This document shows positions 16,282-25,678 of a stretch of DNA of 64,000 bases, piece after piece; positions within the stretch are counted from its first letter, which is position 1; each line of letters opens with the position of its first letter. Under the pieces are notes generated by a model. It worked only from the letters and a program-made list of their open reading frames with translations. It was not told where the DNA came from and made no database searches. A program made the translations under genes and the position numbers. The stretch is from NCBI GenBank assembly GCA_963789015.1, contig CAWBIU010000002.1, forward strand, positions 62,001-126,000, read 5' to 3'. The DNA comes from JAOPZW01 sp963789015 (GTDB taxonomy: Bacteria > Actinomycetota > Thermoleophilia > Solirubrobacterales > Solirubrobacteraceae).

Positions 16282-17481
16282 AGCACGGCGCCGACGAACG
16301 GGGCCAGCGCCGTGGCCAGCGTCAGGAGCGCCTCGTCTCCGCCGCGCCAGCCGAGGAACGACAGCCCGACCGGCATCCCGTCGACGGTGCCCGCGGGGAT
16401 CGTGACCTGGGGGAGCCCCGAGATGCTCGCCATGCACACCAGTCGCATGACGCGCACGCGAAACGATTCGAGCTCGTCCGGGGTGGCGTCGAGTCGTGGG
16501 GCGACGCAGGGCGCGGTCGGCAGGGCGAGCACGGTTCCCGGCGGCGTCAGCTCCTCCATGCGCCGCGTCGCCTGGCGGGTGACCTCGCGCGCCGCCGTCG
16601 CCTGGTCCTCCGACACCGTGGCGGCGAACGCCATCCGCTCCGCGACCCCGGGGCCGAGGTTCGGCCGCCGGCTCACGATGAAGTCGCCGAACGTCGTCCA
16701 CACCTCATGGGCCTGGACGATCCGCATGGCCTCACGCCACGCGTCGAGGCCGTCGGGGGCGGCCCGGTCGTGCTCGTCGCCGGGGAGAAGGCGGTGTGCG
16801 TCCGCCAGCACGGCGCCGACGAGCGTGGCGACGGGCGGATCGACCTCCTCGAAGGCGTCGTCGAGGACGGTGAGCCGGGTGATCGCAGACGCGGCCCGAG
16901 GAGGCTCGAGGAGCACGTCGCCGGCACGGCGGAGCTGGCCGGGGCCGGCCGAGAACCAGCCGCCGGCGTCGAAGGACGGCGCCATGGGCACGGCCCCGGA
17001 CATGTCGAATCGCCCGCGCGTCACGCGGATCCCGTAGATGCCGCACAGAGCGGCGGGGATCCGCACGGATCCGCCGGTGTCGCTGCCGAGCGCGAGATCG
17101 CACGCTCCGGCTGCGCAGGCGGCGGCCGATCCGCTCGAGGATCCCCCGGGCAGGCGGTCGGGCGCGCGCGGGTTGATGGGCGTGCCGTAATGCGCGTTGG
17201 CGCCCGTGACGGAGTAGAAGAACTCGTCGCAGATCGTCTTGCCGGTGATCGTCGCGCCGCCGTCGAGCAGCTTCTGCACCGCCGCGGAATGGGCCTGTCG
17301 CGGGCTCGGTGGAGTCCAGCCAGTCCGGGCTCCCGGCGCCGGCGCGGTAGCCGGCGATGTCGTAGATGTCCTTGACGGCCGCGGTCAGGCCCGCCAGCGG
17401 GCCGTCGGGGGTTCCCTGGATCGGCTCGGTGATGTCGTGCGGTACGAACGCAGTTCGTCGAGCGACCGCGCTACGCAGCAT
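16278..17481 (-). pseudogene. Amidase signature family enzyme with a single-base frameshift
   Basis: The N-terminal part (MLRSAVARRTAFVPHD to STEPAT, with catalytic Lys37 in AAVKDIYD) and the rest (from AHSAAVQKLL, with GGSSSGSAAA and SDTGGSVRIP carrying the two catalytic serines) are in different frames. Removing one base near 17291-17295 gives a continuous 400-residue amidase with the complete Ser-cisSer-Lys triad and a normal C-terminus (GLPQVTIPAG). Amidases hydrolyse carboxamides, ureides or carbamates. The start overlaps the end of the deacetylase-like gene upstream by 11 bp, so both would be co-translated. The perfect conservation outside the shift leaves open a sequence error. Confidence 0.85.
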
Positions 17482-18361
17482 GGAGACGGTCGTTCGCCGT
17501 CTGCGACAGATACCAGTCGAGGATCTGCGAGCCGTCCCAGGACACGACGCCGGGCCGCGCCAGGAGCTCGCCCCACATCCGCTCGATGTAGCGGATGCGA
17601 TGCGGCGATCCCGACAGGTACGGGTGGTGGGCGATCGACATGATCTTGGGGCGATCGGCCGATTCCTCGTAGAGCGTCTCGAAATGGTCGATCGTCCGCA
17701 GCTGCATCTCCTCGGAGCGATGATGCTGCAGGGCCATGACGACGATGTCGTGGAGCTCGAAGTTGTACGGGAGCGCGACAACCGGCTTGTGGGTCGTTCG
17801 CAGCGTCACCGGCTCGTCGTCGCAGGCCCAGTCGCCGATGTACTCGATGCCGGCCTCGGAAAGGTGGTCGACCGTCTCGAACGTCTGCGTCAGCCCTGGC
17901 CCGAACCACCCCCGCGGACGCTCGCCGGAGAATCCCTCGATGATGTCGAGAGCCGACTGGATCACGCGGCGCTCGTCGTCGACGAGGTGCATCGGCTGCT
18001 GGTCGTAGCTGTGGGCGTTCAGCTCCCAGCCACTGTCCAGGCAGGCCTGCACCGCCGCGGGATAGGTCTCGCAGCAACGAGCGTTGAGCGTCACCGTCGG
18101 GCGGATGCCGAGCCGATCGAACAGCTTGCGCAACCGCCAGAAGCCCGCGCGCATGCCGTACTCGTGCCAGCTCCAGTTCGGATGGTCGGGCAGCTGTGGC
18201 TGACCCTGGGGCGGGGTGATGACCATCCGCGCCATGGGCCGCGAGATATCCCAGTGCTCGAGGGCCAGCACCGGCCAGATGACGAGCCGCACATCGTTCG
18301 GGAACCGCAGCGCCGGCCGGTCATCGGGTGCCGCGAAGGGCAGCCGTTCTGAAGGAAGCAT
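17471..18361 (-). CDS. Divergent polysaccharide deacetylase (NodB-like) family protein
   Basis: This 296-residue protein starts at an ATG preceded by GAGAGGAG; an in-frame start at 18418 lacks one. The NodB fold is visible (LFDRLGIRPTVTLNARC, then GWELNAHSYDQQPMHL, then GWFGPGLTQTFETV), but motifs are altered: the second His of the H-x3-H pair is Gln, and the Arg of motif 3 is missing. This resembles a subfamily often found next to amidases and probably has a changed or no metal site. No signal peptide, so cytoplasmic. Together with the overlapping amidase it forms a two-gene unit convergent with the second amidohydrolase. Confidence 0.8.
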   Translation of the reverse strand: MLPSERLPFAAPDDRPALRFPNDVRLVIWPVLALEHWDISRPMARMVITPPQGQPQLPDHPNWSWHEYGMRAGFWRLRKLFDRLGIRPTVTLNARCCETYPAAVQACLDSGWELNAHSYDQQPMHLVDDERRVIQSALDIIEGFSGERPRGWFGPGLTQTFETVDHLSEAGIEYIGDWACDDEPVTLRTTHKPVVALPYNFELHDIVVMALQHHRSEEMQLRTIDHFETLYEESADRPKIMSIAHHPYLSGSPHRIRYIERMWGELLARPGVVSWDGSQILDWYLSQTANDRLHAA

Positions 18362-18503
18362 GCGTCCACTCCTCTCGTCGCCGCGCGTACGTGTGACGGT
18401 CCAGACGATGTCTATCACGCGGGGAACGCGCTCCCGGAGGGCTCCTCGCCCGGCGAGCGCGTCATCATGCCGCCCTGGCTCGTAGGCGACAGGGGAGAAG
18501 AGG

Positions 18504-18920
18504 ATGGGAGTCGAGCGTCGGTGGCCGAAGGGCGTATACGTCCGCGACCTGCCGTCTGTGGAGGGTCACATCTACAGCCAGGTGACGAGCGCGACACCGC
18601 GACGGACGATCCACGTCGCCGGCACGCTGCCGTTCGACGAGCATCAGGTGCTCGTCGGCGAGAACGACGTCCGAGCCCAGACGCGCTGCGTGCTGGAGCA
18701 CATCGGCCGGTCGCTCGAGGAGTTCGGCGCGGAGCCGCGCGACGTCGTGCGGACGAAGACGTACGTCATCGACATGGAGGACTACCTGCAGAACGGCCTG
18801 CCCGAGTGGGTCGAGTTCTTCGGTGGCGAGCCTCCCGTGTCGACGACGGTCGGAGTCACCGCGCTGGCCGACCGGCGAGCGCTCGTGGAGATCGAGGCGT
18901 ACGCCGAGCTCGATCAGTAG
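18504..18920 (+). CDS. RidA family protein (Arg to Ala)
   Basis: This 138-residue Rid protein has an ATG start after GGGGAGAAGAGG. Core: RTIHVAGTLPFDEHQ, FGAEPRDVVRTKTYVIDM and VSTTVGVTALADRRALVEIE. The arginine position of classical RidA is Ala; the TVGVTALA variant of the last strand is common among uncharacterised Rid branches. It stands alone, divergent from the amidase/deacetylase pair, about 140 bp away from that start. Cytoplasmic, probably trimeric. Confidence 0.88.
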   Translation: MGVERRWPKGVYVRDLPSVEGHIYSQVTSATPRRTIHVAGTLPFDEHQVLVGENDVRAQTRCVLEHIGRSLEEFGAEPRDVVRTKTYVIDMEDYLQNGLPEWVEFFGGEPPVSTTVGVTALADRRALVEIEAYAELDQ

Positions 18921-18987
18921 ACCCAGGGGAGCGAGGAGCTCGTTCTGGGGCGACGCCGCGCGGCTCGTGAGGTGGGGTGGCCTGCGC

Positions 18988-19098
18988 TCAGTCGGCGGCG
19001 CTGGTGCGCTGGGCCGGGACCGACGGGGTCGACGCCGCGGGCGGCTGCAGGCGGACCGTGTGTGCGGCGCCGATGTAGGTGACCGTCGGGGTGAGCAT
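18988..19098 (-). CDS. Possible 36-residue small protein
   Basis: ATG at 19098 with a modest upstream AGGA, reading MLTPTVTYIGAAHTVRLQPP and ending in TGA at 18988. It sits in the 304-bp gap between a Rid gene and the secreted protein gene, where no other gene fits. Composition is ordinary (Thr, Ala, Pro-rich tail) and no family is recognised. Support is limited to length, start context and lack of competing genes. Confidence 0.3.
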   Translation of the reverse strand: MLTPTVTYIGAAHTVRLQPPAASTPSVPAQRTSAAD

Positions 19099-19224
19099 GG
19101 CTCAATCCTGCGCCGCGGAGGCCTCGGCGCCTAGCACCCCAAGGGGTGGGCCGAGCAACCCTCCGATGCGCGGGTTAGGGTCGCCTGAGCCGGCCGCCGG
19201 GCCGGCAGGACGAGGGGAGATCCG

Positions 19225-20064
19225 ATGGTGAAGGTGTGGGGAGCGCTCCTTGGCGCGCTGGGCGCCGTGGTGGTGGTGGCCGCAGTCGCGACGGCTCAGG
19301 CGCCGGTTCCGGTCGTGGCCGTGACCGCCAGTCCGACCAGCGTCTCGGCTCAGGTCGCGGGTCCGATGGCCGCCGGGCCGACGACGTTGCAGGTCAATCG
19401 CGCGGCGGCGCGGCGGGGGCTGAGCGTCTATATCGCGACGCTCAATGCGGGCGTGAGCCTCGCGGATCTGCAGGCCGCGTTCCGCCGCGACGACCGCACG
19501 CCGGGCGGCGGGTCGTCGCTCGGGCTGGCCACGGTGCACGCGAGCGTGACGTTCAACGGGCCCGAGACCCGCCGCAACGTGACGTTCACGCTCAAGCCCG
19601 GGCTCACGTACGTGATGGTCTCCGAGCCCGACGCCGAGGACGCCCCGCCCACTCGCGGGATCGGCACGTTCACGACCAGCACGCAGGCCAACGGCGCCAC
19701 GGCCCCGCGGCCTGACGCCACCGTCCGGATGGAGGACCTCCGGTTCCGGGGCAGCTCGACGCTGCCGCGCCGGGGGACGGTCAGGGTCCGGAACTTCGGA
19801 GCGGGCCCGCACATCGCGATCGCGTTCCCGTTGCGCCCCGGCGTGACGACGGCACGGGTCGGCCGCGCGCTGCGCTCGAACAGCGACGCCGCGCTCGGGC
19901 GCATCGTCGGCGGGGAGCCGAGTTCGCTGCAGACGGTCATCAGCGGCGGAGGCAATTTCGACGACCAGCAGGTCCGCTTCGCGCGAGCCGGGCGGTACGC
20001 GCTCGTGTGCTTCTTCAACGAGCACCACCGGCTCGGGATGTACCGAGTGGTGAACGTCCGCTAG
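19225..20064 (+). CDS. Secreted protein with two cupredoxin-like halves, function unknown
   Basis: This 279-residue protein has an N-terminal hydrophobic segment (residues 6-24) ending at ATAQA, a likely signal peptide. The two halves share a similar pattern (a long strand beginning with GPTTLQV or RRGTVRV and ending in GLTYVMV or GRYALVC). The final FARAGRYALVCFFNEHHRLGM resembles the last strand of plastocyanin-like domains found in actinobacterial extracellular proteins, but no complete copper site (His-Cys-His-Met) is evident. ATG start after GAGGGGAGA. It ends just before a very stable hairpin, so it is probably a single-gene unit. Confidence 0.7.
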   Translation: MVKVWGALLGALGAVVVVAAVATAQAPVPVVAVTASPTSVSAQVAGPMAAGPTTLQVNRAAARRGLSVYIATLNAGVSLADLQAAFRRDDRTPGGGSSLGLATVHASVTFNGPETRRNVTFTLKPGLTYVMVSEPDAEDAPPTRGIGTFTTSTQANGATAPRPDATVRMEDLRFRGSSTLPRRGTVRVRNFGAGPHIAIAFPLRPGVTTARVGRALRSNSDAALGRIVGGEPSSLQTVISGGGNFDDQQVRFARAGRYALVCFFNEHHRLGMYRVVNVR

Positions 20065-20091
20065 CGCCGGACGAGCACCCGCAGTGACCGC

Positions 20092-20127
20092 CGCCTCGAC
20101 GCCGGCAGGGACGCCGGCGACGAGGCG
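20092..20127 (+). terminator. Strong terminator-like hairpin after the secreted protein gene
   Basis: 15-bp stem with one mismatch (20092-20106 with 20113-20127) and a 6-nt loop AGGGAC. It starts 28 bp after the TAG. No T-tract follows, as is common in high-GC actinobacteria. It separates the secreted protein gene from the response regulator. Confidence 0.6.
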
Positions 20128-20289
20128 CGCAGGACAGTCGGCGCACACATGAGTCGCAGCTGAGATGGACTCCGAGGGCCCGGACGCCGGCCGCGAGGTC
20201 GCCGGAGTTCGTGCCCTGGTACCGGTGGTCAGAATCGCTGGCGACGCGTCAGGCGGCCCGCGTGCTGCTTGTCGTGCGCGGCGTCCGGT

Positions 20290-20973
20290 GTGATCCTCTG
20301 CGCATTGGCCATCCGGATCGTCCTTGCCGAGGACAACTACCTCGTCCGTGAAGGCGTGCGCCGGCTGCTCGAGACGCAGCACGACCTCCAGATCGTGGCG
20401 ACGTGTGGCGATCTCGAGTCGCTTCTCCGAGCTGTCGAGAGTGAGCGGCCGGACGTCGTCGTGACCGATATCAGGATGCCTCCGGACAGGACCGACGAGG
20501 GGATCCGGGCCGCTGCGCGGCTCCGCACCGCGAGTCCGGGGACCGGGGTCGTCATCCTGAGCCAGTACTCCGATCCGCACTACGCGCTCGCGCTCCTCGA
20601 CGGAGGATCCGACCGCCGCGCGTACCTGCTCAAGGAGCGGGTCAACGATCTGGAGCAGCTCGTCGGGGCGATACGCGACGTGGCGGCAGGCGGGTCCGCC
20701 ATCGACCCCAAGGTCGTCGATTCGCTCGTCAGTGCGGGATCGCACCGCGCGGATTCGCCGCTTGACGCGCTCACGCCGCGCCAGCACGACGTCCTCGCCG
20801 AGATGGCCAGCGGGAAGAACAATGCGGCGATCGCGGCGTCGCTGGTCATCACCGAGCAGTCGGTGGAGAAGTACATCCATGCGATCTTTCAGCGGCTCGA
20901 CCTCACCTGGCAGCCGGACGTGAACCGGCGGGTCCAAGCGGTGCTGCTGTTCCTTGCCGACCAGCGGCGCTGA
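20290..20973 (+). CDS. NarL/LuxR family response regulator
   Basis: About 227 residues. The receiver domain starts at IRIVLAEDNYLVREGVR with the acidic pair and has phospho-acceptor Asp in VVVTDIRMP. The switch Ser/Thr lies in VVILSQYS and the conserved Lys in YLLKERV. A C-terminal LuxR-type HTH follows (LTPRQHDVLAEMASGKNNAA, then EQSVEKYIHAIFQRL). Start is uncertain among TTG 20269, GTG 20290 and TTG 20305; the receiver needs only the last. It is convergent with the histidine kinase at 20997-22397, which is its likely partner; the stops are 23 bp apart. Targets may be the adjacent FtsX-type exporter. Confidence 0.88.
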   Translation: MILCALAIRIVLAEDNYLVREGVRRLLETQHDLQIVATCGDLESLLRAVESERPDVVVTDIRMPPDRTDEGIRAAARLRTASPGTGVVILSQYSDPHYALALLDGGSDRRAYLLKERVNDLEQLVGAIRDVAAGGSAIDPKVVDSLVSAGSHRADSPLDALTPRQHDVLAEMASGKNNAAIAASLVITEQSVEKYIHAIFQRLDLTWQPDVNRRVQAVLLFLADQRR

Positions 20974-20996
20974 GCCAGCGCAAGGCGTCGCGCCGG

Positions 20997-22397
20997 TCAG
21001 CGCTGGATCGGGATCGTCCCCGCAACGCGAACGCCGGAACCAGGGGCGGAGTCGATCGACGCGAGGCCGCCGATCGCCCCGAGCCGGTCGGTCATGTTCG
21101 TCAGACCCGCGCCCGACTCGGTCTCGGCAGGCTCGAAGCCCGTGCCGGTGTCGGCGATCTCGAAGAGGAGGGCGCTCTGGTCCTCCCACACGCGAATGGT
21201 CGCCGTGGCGCCCGGGCCGGCGTGTTTGCTCGCGTTCTGCAGGGCTTCGAGGCAACAGAAGTACACCGTGGCCTCGACCTGCGGCGGATAGCGCGCGGAG
21301 ATCGTCGTCACCAGGCGCGTCGGCACGGTCGCGCGCGCCGCGACCGACGACAGGGCGTCGACGAGCCCGCGGTCGGCCAGGAGCGACGGATAGATGCCGT
21401 GGGCCAGTTCCCTGAGCTGCTCGATGGCGGCGACCACGTCGCCGCCGAGCTGCTCCAGAAGCTCGACGCTCCCCGCGGGGTCCGACACGGCGAGCTCTCG
21501 GGCGACACGCAGGTTCGCGCCGAGCGCGACGAGATGCTGCTGCGCCCCGTCGTGGAGATCCTGCTCGATGCGCCGCCGCTCGGCATCCGAGGCCGACACG
21601 ACGCGAGCCCGCGAGAGCCTGAGCTGCTCCGCCTGGCGCTCGAGCTCGGCCAGCGATGCTCGGAGCTGCGAGTCGAGACGCACGTTGCGCAGCGCGAGCC
21701 CGAGCTGGCGAGCGAGCTCGGCGAACGCGTGCTCCTCGCTCACGGTGAACGGCGCGGCGTCCGGCGCCCGCTCCGCCACGATCAGGCCGAGCAGCTCGTC
21801 GGCGCTCGTGATCGGCGCCGCGTGCACCTGGCGGTCCGTCCGGCCATCGAGCAGCGATGGCAGCCACACGGCCAGCCGAGCCGGCCCGCAGACGCCGGTT
21901 CTTGCGATGATCGTCTCCTCCGTGGGCCCGAGCGACAGCGTGCTCCCTCCGCGGGCGGGGAGGGACGTCGTGAGCTCGAGCACGCCACCCGCGCCGGTCC
22001 ACAGCTCGACGGAGTCCAGCCGCAGGCCCGCTCGCAGCGACTCGGCGAGGTCGAGCAGAAGCTCGTCCAACGGCGCCGCGTGGCTCAGCCGAGTCCCGAG
22101 CGCACGCAGGACCTCGGTCGGCTCCTCTCGAGTCGCAGGCAGAATCCGGCGGGCGATGCGCCTGAGCCGCGGACTCGCCCACTGGTATAGGAGCGCCGCG
22201 GCAGACGCCGCGACGGTCGAGGTCGCGAGCACGGTCCGTTCCTCGTCGGTCGGCAGACGGCCGAGCGCGAGGAGGACGAGGAGCTCCAGTGCGAGGATGA
22301 TGCCCGCCAGGCCGGCGAGGAGGATCGCCCGGAGCGCCAGCGCGTTCAGCCACCGGGCGGGGCGGCGCGGCGCCACGCTGGATTCCGCGGCGCTCAC
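20997..22397 (-). CDS. NarL-type sensor histidine kinase
   Basis: This 466-residue protein has a GTG start. Two hydrophobic helices near the N-terminus (about 22-45 and 57-70) anchor it, followed by a GAF-like sensor region (about 95-245) and a coiled-coil (LAELERQAEQLRLSRARV). The HisKA_3 dimerisation helix has phospho-acceptor His in RIEQDLHDGAQQHLVAL, and the HATPase domain shows N box NASKHA and G box GTGFEP ... GAGLTNM. It is the likely partner of the convergent response regulator. The gene follows the FtsX-type permease remnant by 1 bp on the same strand, a typical arrangement in which the kinase controls its own exporter. Confidence 0.9.
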   Translation of the reverse strand: MSAAESSVAPRRPARWLNALALRAILLAGLAGIILALELLVLLALGRLPTDEERTVLATSTVAASAAALLYQWASPRLRRIARRILPATREEPTEVLRALGTRLSHAAPLDELLLDLAESLRAGLRLDSVELWTGAGGVLELTTSLPARGGSTLSLGPTEETIIARTGVCGPARLAVWLPSLLDGRTDRQVHAAPITSADELLGLIVAERAPDAAPFTVSEEHAFAELARQLGLALRNVRLDSQLRASLAELERQAEQLRLSRARVVSASDAERRRIEQDLHDGAQQHLVALGANLRVARELAVSDPAGSVELLEQLGGDVVAAIEQLRELAHGIYPSLLADRGLVDALSSVAARATVPTRLVTTISARYPPQVEATVYFCCLEALQNASKHAGPGATATIRVWEDQSALLFEIADTGTGFEPAETESGAGLTNMTDRLGAIGGLASIDSAPGSGVRVAGTIPIQR

Positions 22398-22398
22398 G

Positions 22399-24812
22399 TC
22401 ACTCCGCCCTCAGCACCGCAGCCGGGCGCGTGCGAGCTGCCGATGCGCCGGATGGCAGCGCGACCAGGTTCGCGACCAAGATCGTCGCCGGGACGATCAG
22501 CAGGACGGGGGCGATCGGCACCACCGGCTCCGGGACGACGCCGAGGCTCGTCGCGAAGACGTTCCATGCGAAGCGCCCGATCGCGATGCCCAGCGGCAGG
22601 CCGACGAGGACGCCGATCGCCGCCACCGTCGTCGCCTGCCACGCCACGGTCGCCCGCACGTCGCGACGCCGGAACCCGAGCGTCTTCAGGATCGCGAGGT
22701 CGTGCCGGCGCCGGCGAACCGAGGCGAGGAGCGCGTGTGCGAGGCCCGCCGCCGCGGCCGCCGCGATCAGCGCTGCGATCGCGTAGGGAAAGATGCTTAC
22801 GCGCCCCCAGTTCGCCACGTCGGCCGGGCGCACTGGCGCGACGGCGGACACCTCGCGCCTCAGTCGGGCGAGCGTCGGGTCCCTGCGCGCGCCGGGTGCG
22901 ACCCCGAGAAGAACGACGTTTCGCAGCGCTTGGGGGTCAAGGCTGCGCAGCCCGCGGTGCGTCATCGAACCGCCCCGACCGAGCGCGAGGGTCCATGCCG
23001 CTGCGGCGCCGAAGTCGGGGAGCACGCCGCGTCCCGACCACGCGAAGCGCACGCACGCGGTCGCCGATGCGCCCGTTCACCCGGTCGCCGATCTCGACAC
23101 CGAGCTCCTGGGCGGTTTTTGTGCCGAGCAGGATCTCGTCGGTAGCAGCCGGAGCACGTCCCGTCCAGCAGGGTCGGCGCCAAGGCTCCGCGGACCGCAT
23201 CCATCGCGAGCAGCCCGATCGGCTTGCCGCCCACCCGCCCCTCTGCGACAGCACCGATCGAAAGCTGCGTGACGGACGGATCGGCGCGGAGCCGCGCGAT
23301 GACCCGGTCCGGGATCGTCGGGTGCGTGCCGCCTCCGATCACGGCGTCCCAGTTGTGGCCGTAGAGCCTCGGCGTGTTGAGGAGGCGCTCGGCGCTCGCC
23401 GTGATCGTCAGCGCGACGGCGACCGCGGCGATGCCCACGGTCGCGCTGACGAGGGTGGTGCGCACCGGGACCGAGGCTCGACCCTCGCCCGGTGCAAGCG
23501 CCATGCGCACGCCCGACACGCTGCTCGGTGACAGCCCGGACCGCGCCAGGAAATCCACCGTAGCGGAGCGCCGCGACGCGCTCTCGATCGCACGCGCTGA
23601 GCGCGAGGCCCGGCGCGCAGGGAGGAAGGCGGCGAGGACGAACAACGCGGCGGTCGCGGACCGCGCCCGACCACGAGGAGCAGCCGATCGAGGAACACGC
23701 CGGGCTGGAGGCTCCGCTGTGCGAGCGGCGCCGATCGGGCCGAGGGGCGACAACGCGACGGCGAGCGCGACCGCGAGCGCGCCGCCGACGGCACCGGCTG
23801 GAAGGACGCGCATGAGGCCGAGGACGAGGAGCTGTCGCCGCGTCATGCCGAGCGAGCGCAGGACCGGGTGGTCGACCGAGTCCACCGCGGTCTGGCGCGC
23901 GACGGCCTGCCCGACGAGGCGCGACCGCTGCGAGGGCGCCGAGTGCCGTCAGGAGCCAGAGCGCCTGCGCCTGAAGATGGATCGAGCTCCGAAGCTTCGC
24001 GGTCAGCGTCTCCTTCGGATAGAAGCCGATCGGCTGGCCGTTCGCGACGCGTTCGACGCCGGCCCGGAAGGCAGCGAGGTCCGCGTTTCCGCGCTTCAGC
24101 CAGATCCCCGTGAGAGCGGTCCACACGCCGACACGCCGGCCGTACGCTCTCGCAGAACGCCGGCGACATCTCCATGAACCCGAGCGCGTCCGCAGATTGG
24201 ATCTCCGCGGCGATGCCCGACCACCCTCAGGGTCAGGAGCGGCCCGGCGCCGGAGGTCTCGGGATCCTCCCGTGGGTCGTGCTCGCCGGTCGCGGCGATC
24301 CGTGCGACCTCCGGCCGCGTCGCGAAGCGCACGCGCAGCGTGCTGCCGACATGGAGGCGGTAGCGCTCGCGCGGCGTTGGAGCCGACGTAGATCTCGTCC
24401 GCCCGGGCAGGGTCGGGCGTGCGGCCCTCGAGGATCTTGGGGCGCTTCGCCGCCCCATCCGCCCCGTTCGTGGCGACGTTGAGCTCCGTCTCGTCGACCG
24501 AGACGACGCGGCCGGTGTCCGTCCGCGCCCAATAGACAGGATCGATGCGAGCGCGTCGCGCCGGCCACCTGCGGGAGGCGCTCGACTCGCGCGAAGTCGA
24601 TCTCCAGGTCCCAGAGCTCGCCCTTGCCGACCCAGACGTCCATCGTGCCCGTGGCGTCGCGCCAGCGCGTGATGGCGCTATCCGCGCGCCGGGCGGCCGT
24701 GGCGGTCGCGATGACGAACCCGCCCGCGAGGCCCGCGAGCGCGGCGAGCGCCAGCCATGCGCGCCATCGCGAGCGCGCGCTCCGCGCGCAGACGGATCCA
24801 GATGGCCTCCAC
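22399..24812 (-). pseudogene. FtsX/MacB-type ABC transporter permease, multiply frameshifted
   Basis: Translating across all three minus frames gives one protein of about 800 residues cut into pieces: EAIWIRLRAE, WLALAALAGLAGGFVIATAT, WDLEIDFARVERLPQVAGA, VYWARTDTGRVVSVDETELN, HVGSTLRVRFATRPEVARIA, GIWLKRGNADLAAFRAGVE, SVDHPVLRSLGMTRRQLLVL, VGIAAVAVALTITASAERLL and finally DLAILKTLGFRRRDVRATVA to the stop at 22399. These are the parts of a two-module FtsX permease with periplasmic MacB-PCD domains. I count at least eight shifts, those examined each being curable by removing one base. The probable original start is a GTG at 24812 overlapping the ATPase stop. Either recent decay or a badly sequenced stretch. 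Confidence 0.8.
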
Positions 24813-24813
24813 C

Positions 24814-25528
24814 TCATGCTCCGGAGGTCGCAGCGACCGGCTGCCCGGTCGCGCGGCTCGATGCGTCCGTCGCGCATCCAGACGACTCGGTCCGCGGCTT
24901 GGGCGACGCGTTCGTCGTGCGTGACGAGCAGGGTCGTCTGGCCGCCTGAGTGCAACCGGCGGAACAGCTCGAGGATCTCCATCGCCGCCCACCGAATCGA
25001 GGGACCCGGTGGGCTCGTCGGCCAGCAGCAGCGTCGGCTCGTTCGCCAGCGCGCGAGCGATCGAGAGCCGTTGCCGCTCGCCGCCCGACAGGACGCCGGG
25101 AGCGTCATGCGCCTTGTCGGCGAGGGCAAGAAGGTCGAGAAGGCCGCGCGCCCTCGCTTCGGCACGCTTGTGCGGCGCGCCCGCGATCACCGCCGGCGAT
25201 CACGACGTTCTCGAGCGCGCTCATGCCCTCGAGCAGGTTGAAGAACTGAAAGACGAAGCCGATGTGCTCGCGCCGGACGCGGGCGCGAGCTCGTCCTCGT
25301 CGCAGACGCGCCAGCGACCGTCCCGCGACGACGATGTCTCCGCCCGTCGCCGTGTCGAGGCCGGCGACCAGGTTGCAGCAGCGTCGACTTGCCGCATCCG
25401 GAAGGCCCCATGACGGCGACGAACTCGCCGCAGCCGACGTCGAGATCCACTCCACGGAGGGCGCGTACGGGCGCCGCCTGGGACTCGAAGCTCCGACGGA
25501 GGCCGCGCACACGCAAGACCTCGTCCAT
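24814..25528 (-). pseudogene. MacB/LolD-type ABC transporter ATPase, multiply frameshifted
   Basis: Pieces in different frames join into a ~235-residue ATPase. In order they are MDEVLRVRGLRRSFESQAAP and MGPSGCGKSTLL (Walker A), NLVAGLDTATGGDIVVAGRS, GFVFQFFNLLEGMSALENVV (Q loop), LSGGERQRLSIARAL (signature), LLLADEPTGSLDS (Walker B), and EILELFRRLHSGGQTTLLVT followed by HDERV (H loop). Shifts lie near 25375 (extra base), 25178-25204 (a near-duplicate 13-mer), 24988 (extra base) and about 24835. The restored stop TGA (24814-24816) would overlap the permease start region, as in intact operons. Nothing but the shifts is abnormal. Confidence 0.8.
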
Positions 25529-25678
25529 GGAGAGAGTTGACTCCTCCCGGGGTGCCGTGTCAACGCTGCCACCCCCGCGATCCATTGCCCTGCTGGCCTC
25601 CCCCGAGATGCCCGGCTGCCGGATTTCGGCGGGCATGGGACGCGACTAGCTTCGTGACACCCGATTGAAGGAGGAGCC

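Noticed and set aside
19102..22353. 1083-residue minus-strand open frame
   Set aside because: Covers the antisense of the secreted protein and response regulator and an alternative frame of the histidine kinase; Arg/Ala/Pro-rich without any motif.
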